NCBI RefSeq assembly: GCF_000455325.1
Contig: NZ_HG322951.1
Coordinates: 653,718-717,717, forward strand
DNA length: 64,000 nucleotides
From: Mycolicibacterium septicum DSM 44393
GTDB lineage: Bacteria > Actinomycetota > Actinomycetes > Mycobacteriales > Mycobacteriaceae
Direction: 5' to 3'
A model generated the notes under the pieces. That model saw only the letters and a list, made by a program, of their open reading frames with translations, did not search any database and was not told where the DNA came from. Both the position numbers and the translations under genes were made by a program. Shown piece by piece: positions 36,170 to 44,841 of this stretch; positions within the stretch are counted from its first letter, which is position 1, and the number at the start of each line of letters is the position of its first letter.

Positions 36170-36412
36170 GGTTCTTCAGCTCCTACGGATCTGTCGCAGC
36201 GAGGTGTGCACCGCTGAGTCGTGCCGGATCATGGATGCCTTCTCGAATCAGGGCGCCGTAGCGTAACGGCTATATGGCGGTTTATCGGTTGTAGTACAAG
36301 GGATCACATGCTGTGGCTCCTCGGAGCTTGACGAGTATCATAAAGCTAGTGATGAAAAACACAAGAGTGGTGAACTCATGGTTCTGCGCTCGAGCCAACT
36401 TACGATGAGACG

Positions 36413-37075
36413 ATGACGGCACCCCAGAGCCCTCTTCGGGCAGGCCGACGTCCCAACCGGCGCGGCGAGTCGTCGCGCAAACACATCCTCGACGTTGCGC
36501 TGCAACAGTTGGCGAGCGGCGGGCCCGACGCGGTCAGCGTCAAGATGATCGCCAAGGAAGCAAAGGTCACCTGGGGGACCGTTCAGTACCAGTTCGGCGA
36601 CGCCGACGGGTTCTGGGCCGCGACGATTCTGCACATTCTGGATACCGCCGGGCCGGACGTCTGGGCGCACCCGTCTGCCGGGTCGGTGGAGGAGCGGGTC
36701 GCCGAGATCATCGACCTCTTGTGGAATGCCTACGCCTCTCCGTACAACGCGGCCCTGTCGAATCTGCGTGCGGCGCTGGCCAAAGACCGCGCTGAACTCG
36801 AGCGGAACTATCCGCGCACCGCAAGCGCGTTGGATGTCCTCGAGGATGCCTTGATCAAACAGTTCGGTGAGTTCTTCGACGGCGTCAGCGTCGACCCCCG
36901 TCGTGCCCGCCAAGTGAGCGCATTGCTGCCCGCGGCACTGAGGGGTCTGCACGCCGAGCGTGCGTTCGGCCCCCGCGCCGACATCGACGACGCGCTGGCG
37001 GGCCTCCGCGCGGCGATCACGCTCTACATGGCCCCGCCCCCGGCACAACGCCCGGGGGCGCGTCGTAAGACGTAG
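36413..37075 (+). CDS. TetR-family regulator
   Basis: A 220-residue regulator. The basic N-terminus (RAGRRPNRRGESSRKHIL) leads to a helix-turn-helix with VSVKMIAKEAKVTWGTVQYQFGDADGFW. The C-terminal domain is helical and ends in a Pro-rich tail. It is convergent with the acyl-CoA dehydrogenase (stop codons eight bases apart) and divergent from the hypothetical gene. Targets are unknown; the 36337 repeat may be its own site. Confidence 0.85.
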   Translation: MTAPQSPLRAGRRPNRRGESSRKHILDVALQQLASGGPDAVSVKMIAKEAKVTWGTVQYQFGDADGFWAATILHILDTAGPDVWAHPSAGSVEERVAEIIDLLWNAYASPYNAALSNLRAALAKDRAELERNYPRTASALDVLEDALIKQFGEFFDGVSVDPRRARQVSALLPAALRGLHAERAFGPRADIDDALAGLRAAITLYMAPPPAQRPGARRKT

Positions 37076-37083
37076 GGGAAGTC

Positions 37084-39246
37084 CTACTTCAGCAGCGGAT
37101 CGCGGGGCAGGCCCAGGATGCGTTCGGCAATGGTGTTGCGGGTGATCTCGGACGTTCCGCCGGCGATCGTCATGGCCCGGTTGCCGAGATAGGCGCGGGT
37201 CAGTTTCGACGTCTCGCCGGTCACCCCGGCCGTCCCGACCAGATCCATACCCAGTTCGGTCAGATGCTGAGAATGCTCGGCGACCAGCAGCTTGGTGACG
37301 TTGCCCTCGGGCCCGGGCTCGGTGCCCGCGATGGCGCGGCTGACCCGGCGCAGGTTCAGCAGCCGCAGGGTGTGGCCCACGGCGATCACCTCACCGGCCT
37401 GACGTACGTAGCGGGCCCCGTCGGGATCCGCGTCGATCAGGGCCACCAGCTCGTCGGCGTCGAATCCCGTCGGAGCGGCCGAACCGCCGCCGATGGAGAT
37501 GCGCTCGTTGCCCAGGGTGGCGCGAGCGACCAGCCAACCCTTGTTCACATCGCCGACCACATCGGCGTCCGGGACGAACACATCGTCGAAGAACACCTCG
37601 TTGAAGTGGGCGTCGCCGGTCAGCCCGCGCAACGGATTCACCGTCACCCCAGGGGCTTTCATGTCGATCGCCATCATGGTGACACCGGCGTGCTTGGGGG
37701 CGTCGGGGTCGGTGCGCACCGTGGCCAGGCCCCACTGGCAGTGCTGGGCCAGGCTGGTCCACACCTTCTGGCCGGTGACCCGCCAGCCGCCGTCGACCTT
37801 CTTGGCCGCGGTGCGCACCGCGGCCGCATCCGAACCGGCGCCCGGCTCGGAGAACAGCTGGCACCACATGACCTGCCCGCGCAGCACGGGCTCCACCCAG
37901 CGTTCGCGCTGATCTTCGGTGCCGGCCTGGGCGATGGTCAGGGTCACCCAACCGGTGATGCCCATGTCTGCCCGCTCGACGTCGGTGAACTCCTCCTCGA
38001 TCACCAACTGCTCCAACACATTCGCGGCCCGGCCCCACGGCTTGGGCCAGTGCGGCACCAGATAGCCGGAATCCACCAGGTAGTCGCGGCGCTTGTCCTC
38101 GGACAGTGCGTGCACCGCGGCCGCCGCGTCCCTGGCGTCCTGGCGGTACTGCTCGGCCTCTTCGGGTAGCGCGAACGACGCCCCGTGCGCCTGCCCGCTG
38201 CGTTGCCCGTCGACGACGTCGATCAGGGGGTCGGCACCGTCGCCGAGCACCGCGGCCAGGGTCCGGGCGCGGCGCAGGTACAGGTGCGCGTCGTGTTCCC
38301 AGGTGAATGCGATGCCGCCGTGGAGTTGAACGTTGGTCTGCGCACAGAAGATCTGGGCCCGGATGGCATGGGCGGCGGCCACCGCGGCGGCGAACCGGGC
38401 GCCCTCGAGGTTGTCGGCACGGGCGGCGTCCCATACCGCGGCGGTGGTCTGTTCCGCGTCGACGAGCATGTTGGCCGCGTGGTGCTTGACGGCCTGGAAG
38501 GTGCCGATGGTGCGGCCGAACTGTTCGCGCACCTTCGCGTACTCGACGGCCATGTCGAGTGCGGCCCAGGACACGCCCACCGCCTCCGCCGAGCCGAGGA
38601 TGCGGAACACCGTGCGCGCCTCACGCGCTGCGCCGCGCAGGATCCGGCTCTCGTCGACCGCCACCGCGCGCAGGTCGACAGCACCGATGCTGCGGGTGGG
38701 GTCCAGGGAATCCTGTGCGGTGACGGTGATCCCGTCGGCCGTGGCATCCAGCACGACGAGGTCGTCGCCGGCGGCGAGCACGAGCACGTGGGCGTCGGGT
38801 GCGCCCAGCACCGCGCGCGCCTGGCCGCCCAGGAGGCCGTCGGCGCCGATGCTCACGGAACCGGCCAGCCCGAGCGCCGCCACCGTCGTACCGTCGGCGA
38901 GGCCCGGAAGAAGTTCGGCCCGAACGGCGTCCGGGGCGTAGCGGTCGATGACCACCGAAGCCGACACGGTCGGCAGGAACGGACCCGGGCACAGCTCCCG
39001 GCCGGCGATCTCGGCGACCACCGCCAGTTCGGGCAGCCCGAATCCGGAGCCGCCGTATTCCTCGGAGATGGCCAGTCCGTTCCAGCCGAGTTCGGCGCCG
39101 GCGGACCAGATCTCACTGTTGTAGGTGCCGGCCTTCTCCAGCGTGGCGCGGGCGGCTGCGCGGCTGTCGAGGCGTTTCAGCTGCCCGAACGTCGCGTCGG
39201 CGAGGTCCTGGTGCTCTTCGGTGATGGCCAGCGCAGACTTAGTCAT
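37084..39246 (-). CDS. Tandem (two-module) acyl-CoA dehydrogenase
   Basis: A 720-residue FadE made of two acyl-CoA dehydrogenase modules (about 1-345 and 365-720), the FadE6/FadE22/FadE34 type. The second module has the FAD/substrate signature CQLFSEPGAGSDAA and the NERISIGGG and GTSEITRNTIAERILGLP segments; the first is more diverged and may be structural. It introduces a 2,3-double bond into an acyl-CoA, often of branched or steroid side chains in this class (family knowledge). The ATG lies directly beside a TTAGC-GAA-GCTAA palindrome. Transcribed alone. Confidence 0.92.
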   Translation of the reverse strand: MTKSALAITEEHQDLADATFGQLKRLDSRAAARATLEKAGTYNSEIWSAGAELGWNGLAISEEYGGSGFGLPELAVVAEIAGRELCPGPFLPTVSASVVIDRYAPDAVRAELLPGLADGTTVAALGLAGSVSIGADGLLGGQARAVLGAPDAHVLVLAAGDDLVVLDATADGITVTAQDSLDPTRSIGAVDLRAVAVDESRILRGAAREARTVFRILGSAEAVGVSWAALDMAVEYAKVREQFGRTIGTFQAVKHHAANMLVDAEQTTAAVWDAARADNLEGARFAAAVAAAHAIRAQIFCAQTNVQLHGGIAFTWEHDAHLYLRRARTLAAVLGDGADPLIDVVDGQRSGQAHGASFALPEEAEQYRQDARDAAAAVHALSEDKRRDYLVDSGYLVPHWPKPWGRAANVLEQLVIEEEFTDVERADMGITGWVTLTIAQAGTEDQRERWVEPVLRGQVMWCQLFSEPGAGSDAAAVRTAAKKVDGGWRVTGQKVWTSLAQHCQWGLATVRTDPDAPKHAGVTMMAIDMKAPGVTVNPLRGLTGDAHFNEVFFDDVFVPDADVVGDVNKGWLVARATLGNERISIGGGSAAPTGFDADELVALIDADPDGARYVRQAGEVIAVGHTLRLLNLRRVSRAIAGTEPGPEGNVTKLLVAEHSQHLTELGMDLVGTAGVTGETSKLTRAYLGNRAMTIAGGTSEITRNTIAERILGLPRDPLLK

Positions 39247-39248
39247 GT

Positions 39249-39261
39249 TTAGCGAAGCTAA
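39249..39261 (-). promoter_or_regulatory. Palindrome at the acyl-CoA dehydrogenase start
   Basis: TTAGC-GAA-GCTAA lies two bases before the start codon of the tandem dehydrogenase. Short, but well placed to act as an operator near the -10. Confidence 0.35.
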
Positions 39262-39369
39262 CGGGGGTTTCGCGGGACGTCGACGTGATGCAGGTCACAT
39301 TTGTGCGCCAGGTGAACAAGTCGGCGAAGTTGTCCCGTCCGTCAATCCCCAGCGGGGTACGCTCGCGCA

Positions 39370-40593
39370 ATGACGGCACGACCGGATAACCGGTACCCCG
39401 CACCGACGCTCGCTGATCGAGCAAAATGGTTGCTGCATGCCAAGCCCGCCGACCACATGCTGGCACTTAGCGTGGCGTCGGCTTCGCTACCGGTGGTGGG
39501 TAAGCACCTGGAACCGCTCGGCGCCATCACGGCGATGAGCGTGTGGGGGTTCCGCCACCTGCCCGACTTCGTCACCTCCTCGGCGAAGTCTTGGTTCACC
39601 CCGGACAACGGCCAACTTCGCAATGCCGAGCGGGAGCAGACCAACGCGGTCGCCCAGGAGGCACTGCGCGGCGTCGTCTCGCCCGCTGACCTGGCCATCG
39701 ACTGGCCGGCCCCGGACAGCATGCCGCCGCTGTGGCACACCCTGGAGTATCGGCGCGACGTGTACCGAACCTCGGTGCGCTACGGCGACGACCCGTCCCA
39801 GCTGCTCGATGTGTGGCGGCCCAAGCACCTGCCCGCCGAGCCGGCGCCGGTGCTGCTGTTCGTGCCCGGCGGTGCCTGGGTGCACGGCGGCCGGATCCTG
39901 CAGGGCTATGCGCTGTTGTCACATCTGGCCCGGCAGGGCTGGGTGTGTCTGTCGATCGACTACCGGGTGGCCCCGCATCACCGATGGCCGCGGCACATCG
40001 ACGACGTCAAGGCCGCGATCGCGTGGGCCCGGGCCAACGTCGACAAGTTCGGCGGCGACCGCAACTTCGTTGCCATCGCGGGCTGCTCGGCCGGCGGGCA
40101 CCTGGCCGCACTGGCCGGGCTCACCCCGAACGACCCGGATCTGCAGGGGGATCTGCCGGAGGGGTCCGACACCAGCGTCGACGCCGTGGTCGGCATCTAC
40201 GGGCGGTACGACTGGGAGGACCGCTCCACCGAGGAGCGGGTCCGGTTCGTCGACTTCCTGGAACGAATCGTGGTGGGCCGCAAGCTCGACCGCCATCCGG
40301 AGATCTACCGGCAGGCTTCACCGATCGCACAGATCCATCCCGACGCTCCGCCGTTCCTGGTCATCCACGGCACCGGTGACAGCGTCATCCCGGTGGCGCA
40401 GGCCCGCAGCTTCGTCGACAAGCTCAAGGCCGTGTCGCGAGCCGTCGTCAGCTACATTGAGCTGCCCGGCGCCGGACACGCGTTCGACATGACCGACGGG
40501 GCCAGAACCGGGGCGATGGCCACCGCAATCGGGTTGTTCCTCAACCAGATTCACCGAAACCGGGCGATGGACGAGGCTAAAGCAGTCATATAG
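39370..40593 (+). CDS. lipC: Alpha/beta-hydrolase esterase LipC type
   Basis: A 407-residue esterase. The N-terminal ~120 residues are helical; the hydrolase core has VPGGAWVHGG (oxyanion), GCSAGGHL (nucleophile Ser), HGTGDSVIP (acid) and AGHAFDM (His). It corresponds by position and layout to Rv0220 and is a paralogue of the esterase at 61260-62495 (shared PNDP, YGRYDW, HPDAPPF). LipC of M. tuberculosis is a cell-surface esterase. A wax-ester synthase gene follows in the same direction after 26 bases. Confidence 0.9.
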   Translation: MTARPDNRYPAPTLADRAKWLLHAKPADHMLALSVASASLPVVGKHLEPLGAITAMSVWGFRHLPDFVTSSAKSWFTPDNGQLRNAEREQTNAVAQEALRGVVSPADLAIDWPAPDSMPPLWHTLEYRRDVYRTSVRYGDDPSQLLDVWRPKHLPAEPAPVLLFVPGGAWVHGGRILQGYALLSHLARQGWVCLSIDYRVAPHHRWPRHIDDVKAAIAWARANVDKFGGDRNFVAIAGCSAGGHLAALAGLTPNDPDLQGDLPEGSDTSVDAVVGIYGRYDWEDRSTEERVRFVDFLERIVVGRKLDRHPEIYRQASPIAQIHPDAPPFLVIHGTGDSVIPVAQARSFVDKLKAVSRAVVSYIELPGAGHAFDMTDGARTGAMATAIGLFLNQIHRNRAMDEAKAVI

Positions 40594-40619
40594 ACGTTTC
40601 CACACCTGGGGAGGACACC

Positions 40620-42038
40620 GTGAAGCGGTTGAGTGGGTGGGACGCGTTCCTGCTTTATACAGAGACACCCAACGTGCACATGCACACGTTGAAGATCGCG
40701 GTCATCGCTCTTGATGGCATGGGGGACCGGACTTTCGGGATCGACGAGTTCCGGGAGGTGATCCGCGGACGGCTGCACAAGCTCGACCCGTTCCGCTACC
40801 AGCTCGTCGACATCCCCTTCAAGTTCCACCACCCGATGTGGCGCGAGAACTGCGACGTCGACCTCGAGTACCACGTCCGGCCGTGGCGGGTCCGCGCACC
40901 GGGTGGACGCCGTGAACTCGACGAGGCCATCGGCGACATCGGCAGCACCCAGCTGGACCGCAGCCGGCCGTTGTGGGAGATGTACTTCGTCGAGGGCCTG
41001 GCCGATGGGCGTATCGCCGTGGTCGGCAAGATCCACCACGCGCTGGCGGACGGGGTCGCCTCGGCGAATCTGCTGGCCAGGGGGATGGACCTGCGCGACG
41101 GCCCGCAGCGTGACGACGAGTCGTACGTCCCCGACCCCGCGCCGAGCAGCACCGAGCTGGTGCGCTCGGCGTTTGCCGATCACATGCGCCAGCTCGGCAG
41201 ATTGCCCGGGACCGTGCGCTACACGACCCAGGGGGTCGGACGGGTGCGACGCAGCAGCCGCAAGCTGTCGCCGGAGCTGACCCGCCCCTTCACCCCGCCG
41301 CCCAGCTTCATGAACCACATCCTGGACGAGAAGCGCCTGTTCGCCACGGCCACACTGGCATTGGCCGATGTCAAGGAGACCAGCAAGGCACTTGGCGTCA
41401 CCATCAACGATCTGGTGTTGGCCATGTCGTCGGGGGTGCTGCGCAAGTTGTCCCTCAAGTACGACGGCAAGGCCGACCATCCGTTGCTTGCCTCGGTGCC
41501 GATGAGCTTCGACTTCTCGCCGGACCGGATCTCGGGCAACCGGTTCAGCGGCGTGCTGGTGGCTTTGCCGGTGGACGTCGCCGACACCGCCGAGCGGGTG
41601 CAGCGCGCACACGACGCCGCCGCGCTGGCCAAGGAAAGCCACCAACTCATCGGTCCGGAACTGATCGCGCGCTGGGCCGCATACATGCCGCCGGCTCCGG
41701 TCGAGGCGGCGTTCAAATGGTTGTCCCACAAGGATGGCCAGAACAAGGTGCTCAACCTCAACATCTCCAACGTGCCGGGGCCGCGGGAACGCGGCAAGGT
41801 CGGCGGGGCCACCGTCACCGAGATCTACTCGGTCGGTCCGATCACCACCGGCAGCGGGCTCAACATCACGGTGTGGAGCTATGTGGACCAGCTCAACATC
41901 TCGGTGCTCTCCGACGACGCCACGGTCGACGATCCCCACGAGGTCACCGACGGCATGGTCGAGGAATTCCGCGAGATCCGCAGGGTGGCAGGGCTTTCAG
42001 AGAAACTGACGGTCGTGGAGTCCGCGATGCCGCAGTAG
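40620..42038 (+). CDS. Wax ester synthase / diacylglycerol acyltransferase (WS/DGAT, Rv0221 type)
   Basis: A 472-residue bifunctional acyltransferase family member that makes triacylglycerol or wax ester from acyl-CoA. The catalytic HHxxxDG motif is intact as KIHHALADGVAS; PLWEMYFVEGL, NDLVLAMSSG and NLNISNVPGP are further family blocks. GTG 40620 has a strong GGGGAGG five bases upstream. Downstream of lipC on the same strand. Relatives act in storage lipid formation. Confidence 0.93.
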   Translation: MKRLSGWDAFLLYTETPNVHMHTLKIAVIALDGMGDRTFGIDEFREVIRGRLHKLDPFRYQLVDIPFKFHHPMWRENCDVDLEYHVRPWRVRAPGGRRELDEAIGDIGSTQLDRSRPLWEMYFVEGLADGRIAVVGKIHHALADGVASANLLARGMDLRDGPQRDDESYVPDPAPSSTELVRSAFADHMRQLGRLPGTVRYTTQGVGRVRRSSRKLSPELTRPFTPPPSFMNHILDEKRLFATATLALADVKETSKALGVTINDLVLAMSSGVLRKLSLKYDGKADHPLLASVPMSFDFSPDRISGNRFSGVLVALPVDVADTAERVQRAHDAAALAKESHQLIGPELIARWAAYMPPAPVEAAFKWLSHKDGQNKVLNLNISNVPGPRERGKVGGATVTEIYSVGPITTGSGLNITVWSYVDQLNISVLSDDATVDDPHEVTDGMVEEFREIRRVAGLSEKLTVVESAMPQ

Positions 42039-42046
42039 CCGCGCTC

Positions 42047-42108
42047 CGCGAGCGACCGTGTCTGCACGCAACACGCCGTGAATCTGCGAACATTTGCGGT
42101 CGCTCGCG
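42047..42108. repeat. Inverted repeat between convergent genes, possibly a dispersed element
   Basis: CGCGAGCGACCG (42047-42058) and CGGTCGCTCGCG (42097-42108) are perfect 12-bp arms around 38 bases. It fills the gap between the WS/DGAT and LysR genes. May serve as a terminator or be one copy of an intergenic mycobacterial repeat (recollection only). Confidence 0.55.
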
Positions 42109-42119
42109 AGGCCTCGCAG

Positions 42120-43028
42120 TCAGTCTGACTTCGCGCGACCAACAGGCTGGGCCGAGGCGAGGAGAAACTCGGCCAGCTTGGCGCTGGCGGGTCCGAGCCG
42201 CGACTGCTCGGCCGATGCCAGGTAGATCTCCCACACGATCGCCGGCCGTATCTCGATGGCGCGCAGGTCCGGATAGTGGGCCGCTTCACTGGTCGGCATG
42301 ATGATGGTGCCCAGCCCGTGTCGGACCAGGCGCCCGGCGATCGAATACTCGAGGGCTACCTCGTGGGACACCCGCGGCGCAACGCCTGCGGCGGTGAACG
42401 CGGCATCGACGAGGCGTCTGAGCCCGAATTCGGGCGGGAAGCCGATCAGGTCCTCGTCGCAGAGCTCGGTGACCTCGACGGCGTCGCGGTGGGCAAGGGG
42501 ATGATCGCTGCGGCAGACGAACACCATCGGCTCCTGGCACAGCAACTGCATCTCGACCCGGGTGGGGAACCGGTCGGGGGCAGATATCAGGGCCAGGTCG
42601 AGCGATCCGTCGGCGATCGCCGAAAGGTATGCCAGAGAACCAATTTGGCTCTGCCGCAACCTGATGCGGACGAATGGATAGTCGCGGTGGAAGTCGCCGA
42701 GCACCTTCGGTACGTCCAGTGTGCCGAACGAGATCAGTGATCCGAGATCGACCGTTCCCGTCAGCTCCCCGTGGTACGCGCTCACCGCGTCCTTGGCCAG
42801 TCGCGCGGTCTGGACCACTTGCCGGGCGTGCTCACGGAACAACTCTCCCGCGGGGGTGATTCTGATCTGGTGTTTGGAGCGGTCGAACAGCTCCACTCCG
42901 AGTTCCTTCTCCAATTTCGCCACCGCCGTGGACAGCGCCGACTGGACGACGTGCGTCTGGTTCGCGGCGCGGGAGAAGCTCATCTCACTGGCGACCGCGA
43001 TGAAGTACTCAAGCTGGCGAAGTTCCAT
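42120..43028 (-). CDS. LysR-family transcriptional regulator
   Basis: A 302-residue LysR protein. The N-terminal winged helix is MELRQLEYFIAVASEMSFSRAA in standard form (ELRQLEYFIAVA...SFSRAA), followed by the periplasmic-binding-like effector domain. ATG 43028 is the start; the frame is open for much longer upstream, but that part is antisense to the cupin and oxidoreductase genes. Divergent from the cupin gene, with a perfect T-N11-A palindrome between them. Probably activates the cupin-oxidoreductase pair. Confidence 0.93.
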   Translation of the reverse strand: MELRQLEYFIAVASEMSFSRAANQTHVVQSALSTAVAKLEKELGVELFDRSKHQIRITPAGELFREHARQVVQTARLAKDAVSAYHGELTGTVDLGSLISFGTLDVPKVLGDFHRDYPFVRIRLRQSQIGSLAYLSAIADGSLDLALISAPDRFPTRVEMQLLCQEPMVFVCRSDHPLAHRDAVEVTELCDEDLIGFPPEFGLRRLVDAAFTAAGVAPRVSHEVALEYSIAGRLVRHGLGTIIMPTSEAAHYPDLRAIEIRPAIVWEIYLASAEQSRLGPASAKLAEFLLASAQPVGRAKSD

Positions 43029-43036
43029 CCTCAAAG

Positions 43037-43053
43037 TATCGCGTTTCGCGATA
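43037..43053. promoter_or_regulatory. LysR operator-like palindrome
   Basis: TATCGCG-TTT-CGCGATA is a perfect 17-bp palindrome of the LysR T-N11-A kind, eight bases upstream of the lysR start and between divergent genes. Confidence 0.7.
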
Positions 43054-43136
43054 GAGATGATCAACATTGTTCGTTGGACTTGATAGAGCCGCGTTGGTCT
43101 GATGGAAGGGCGAAGGTTCGAACGAAGGAATGAACA

Positions 43137-43550
43137 ATGCTGGCTGCAGGCAATGTCACGGTCACCGATCTGCTGTGCGTCACCCCACCGTGGATTCCCG
43201 AGGGTGCACATGCGATGACCCAGATCGTCGAGATCCCGCCCGCCGACGAGGGGGTGCAACCGCATCGCCACTCCGGACCTGTTTTCGGCTATGTCCTGGA
43301 GGGTTCGATCCTGTTCGAGCTGGAGGGTGAGGCGCCCAGGAAAATTGTTGCGGGCGAGGCTTTTTGGGAGCCAGGCGGGGATGTGGTCCACTACCAGGTC
43401 GCGAATCTGGAACAACACGACCGCAGCGTGTTCCTGGCGGTCTGCCTCTGTGCGCCGGGCGTCGACATGATCACCATGCTGGATCCCGACGAGATCGTGG
43501 CCCGCGACCATCTTCGTCACCCGAGCGCGCGTCAAACCAAGAGTCATTGA
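43137..43550 (+). CDS. Cupin-domain protein
   Basis: A 137-residue single cupin. The first cupin motif is QPHRHSGPVFGYVLEGS (metal His pair), and the second is GEAFWEPGGDVVHY. Possible role as an oxygenase, isomerase or small-molecule sensor. It follows the divergent LysR and is 21 bases ahead of the oxidoreductase gene. AAGGAA precedes ATG 43137. Confidence 0.85.
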   Translation: MLAAGNVTVTDLLCVTPPWIPEGAHAMTQIVEIPPADEGVQPHRHSGPVFGYVLEGSILFELEGEAPRKIVAGEAFWEPGGDVVHYQVANLEQHDRSVFLAVCLCAPGVDMITMLDPDEIVARDHLRHPSARQTKSH

Positions 43551-43571
43551 CCGAGAAACGAGGAGACAACC

Positions 43572-44495
43572 GTGCAAGCAGTAATCACCAGCGACCGCGC
43601 GGCGGGTTTCGCCGGACTGTCGCTGTCTGAGGTGCCATATCCGCACGCGGCCGAGAACGACGTCATCGTCCGGGTGCACGCGGCGGCGTTCACCCCCGGC
43701 GAGCTCGACTGGCCGGGAACATGGACGGATCGCGCCGGCCGTGACAGGACGCCGACGGTGCCGGGCCACGAAGTGTCTGGAACGGTCGTCGAACTCGGCT
43801 ACGGCACAACGGGTCTGACGATAGGTCAGCGGGTTTTCGGCATCACCGACTGGGCTCGTAACGGCACGCTCGCCGAATATGTTGCGGTCGAGGCGCGCAA
43901 TCTGGCGCCACTGTCGGCCGATGTCGACCACACCGTCGCGGCGGCACTCCCGATCTCGGGCCTGACGGCCTGGCAGGGTTTGTTCGACCACGGGCACCTC
44001 GAGACCGGGCAGACCGTGCTGATCCACGGCGTGGCCGGCGCTGTCGGATCGATCGCGGCGCAGTTGGCGCACGCACGCGGAGCCCGGGTGATCGGTACCG
44101 GGCGAGCCGCGCAGCGGGACGCCGCACTCGAACTGGGTGTCGACGTGTTCGTTGATCTCGAACCGGGGTGGCCCGAGCTCGTCGGCCAGGTCGACGTGGT
44201 CTTCGATGTCCTCGGCGGGGAGATCCTGGATCGCTCGGCGCAGTTGGTGCGGCCCGGCGGCACCCTGGTCACCATCGCGGAACCACCGCGGGTCCAGCCG
44301 GCGGACGCTCGAGCGGTCTTCTTCGTCGTCGAGCCCGACCGGATGCAACTCGCCGTGCTGGAGCGCAAACTGCGCAGGGGCCGACTGCGGCCGCCCGCCG
44401 GCGCGGTGATTCCGCTCGCGGAAGCGGTGTCGGCATTCGACCCGGCGCACCGCGTCGCGGGCAAGACGATCATCAGGGTCGTTGAAGGTGCCTAG
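43572..44495 (+). CDS. Quinone oxidoreductase-like MDR protein
   Basis: A 307-residue medium-chain reductase of the zinc-free quinone oxidoreductase group. GHEVSGTVVELG near the N-terminus and HGVAGAVGSIAAQLA as NAD(P)H loop. No structural or catalytic zinc cysteines. GTG 43572 has GAGGAG eight bases upstream. With the cupin it forms a small LysR-controlled unit, probably for reduction of a reactive enone or quinone. Confidence 0.9.
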   Translation: MQAVITSDRAAGFAGLSLSEVPYPHAAENDVIVRVHAAAFTPGELDWPGTWTDRAGRDRTPTVPGHEVSGTVVELGYGTTGLTIGQRVFGITDWARNGTLAEYVAVEARNLAPLSADVDHTVAAALPISGLTAWQGLFDHGHLETGQTVLIHGVAGAVGSIAAQLAHARGARVIGTGRAAQRDAALELGVDVFVDLEPGWPELVGQVDVVFDVLGGEILDRSAQLVRPGGTLVTIAEPPRVQPADARAVFFVVEPDRMQLAVLERKLRRGRLRPPAGAVIPLAEAVSAFDPAHRVAGKTIIRVVEGA

Positions 44496-44519
44496 AGGTG
44501 CGGGCCCCTGTGGGTGTGG

Positions 44520-44831
44520 CTAGTTCGAAGTCTCACTCACCAGGCTGAGGTAGCGCATCACGGCCGGCGGGCTCAACTCGACAGCAACGGGTTTCGACAT
44601 CTGGCCGGCTTGTACCGCGGCCTTGAGGTTCGACTTGGCGGTCTCGATGTCGGTGTCGATCTCGTAGAGCGTGATGAACGACTCGCCGTCGGTCTGCCAG
44701 CGCCGTGCTGATACGAAACCTTCGACGCGCAGCATTTCTGGGATGTGGGTGCGGTCGTGCCAGCGGTGGTAATCCTCGACCAGATTGGATGAGGCGGGCT
44801 TGCTCTCGACAAACAGCAGCGACTTGGTCAT
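44520..44831 (-). CDS. Small dimeric alpha/beta-barrel (EthD/DUF4286-like) protein
   Basis: A 103-residue protein with the pattern of dimeric ferredoxin-like barrels: SLLFVESKPASSNLVEDYHRWHDRTHIPEML is the usual first strand and helix (key parts YHRWHDRTHIPEM), then ARRWQTDGESFITLYEID. Such proteins bind or convert small aromatic or polyketide-like molecules. ATG 44831 has AGGAG eight bases upstream. Last gene of the minus-strand oxygenase operon, 10 bases after the TauD gene. Confidence 0.8.
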   Translation of the reverse strand: MTKSLLFVESKPASSNLVEDYHRWHDRTHIPEMLRVEGFVSARRWQTDGESFITLYEIDTDIETAKSNLKAAVQAGQMSKPVAVELSPPAVMRYLSLVSETSN

Positions 44832-44841
44832 GGTTGGACTC

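Noticed and set aside
36170..36412. A small gene or RNA in the AT-richer gap before the TetR gene
   Set aside because: No open frame with a ribosome site and no stable hairpin; only a weak repeat near 36337.
43029..44450. Upstream extension of the LysR frame to 776 codons
   Set aside because: The added part is antisense to the cupin and oxidoreductase genes and has shadow-like composition; the normal LysR N-terminus begins at 43028.
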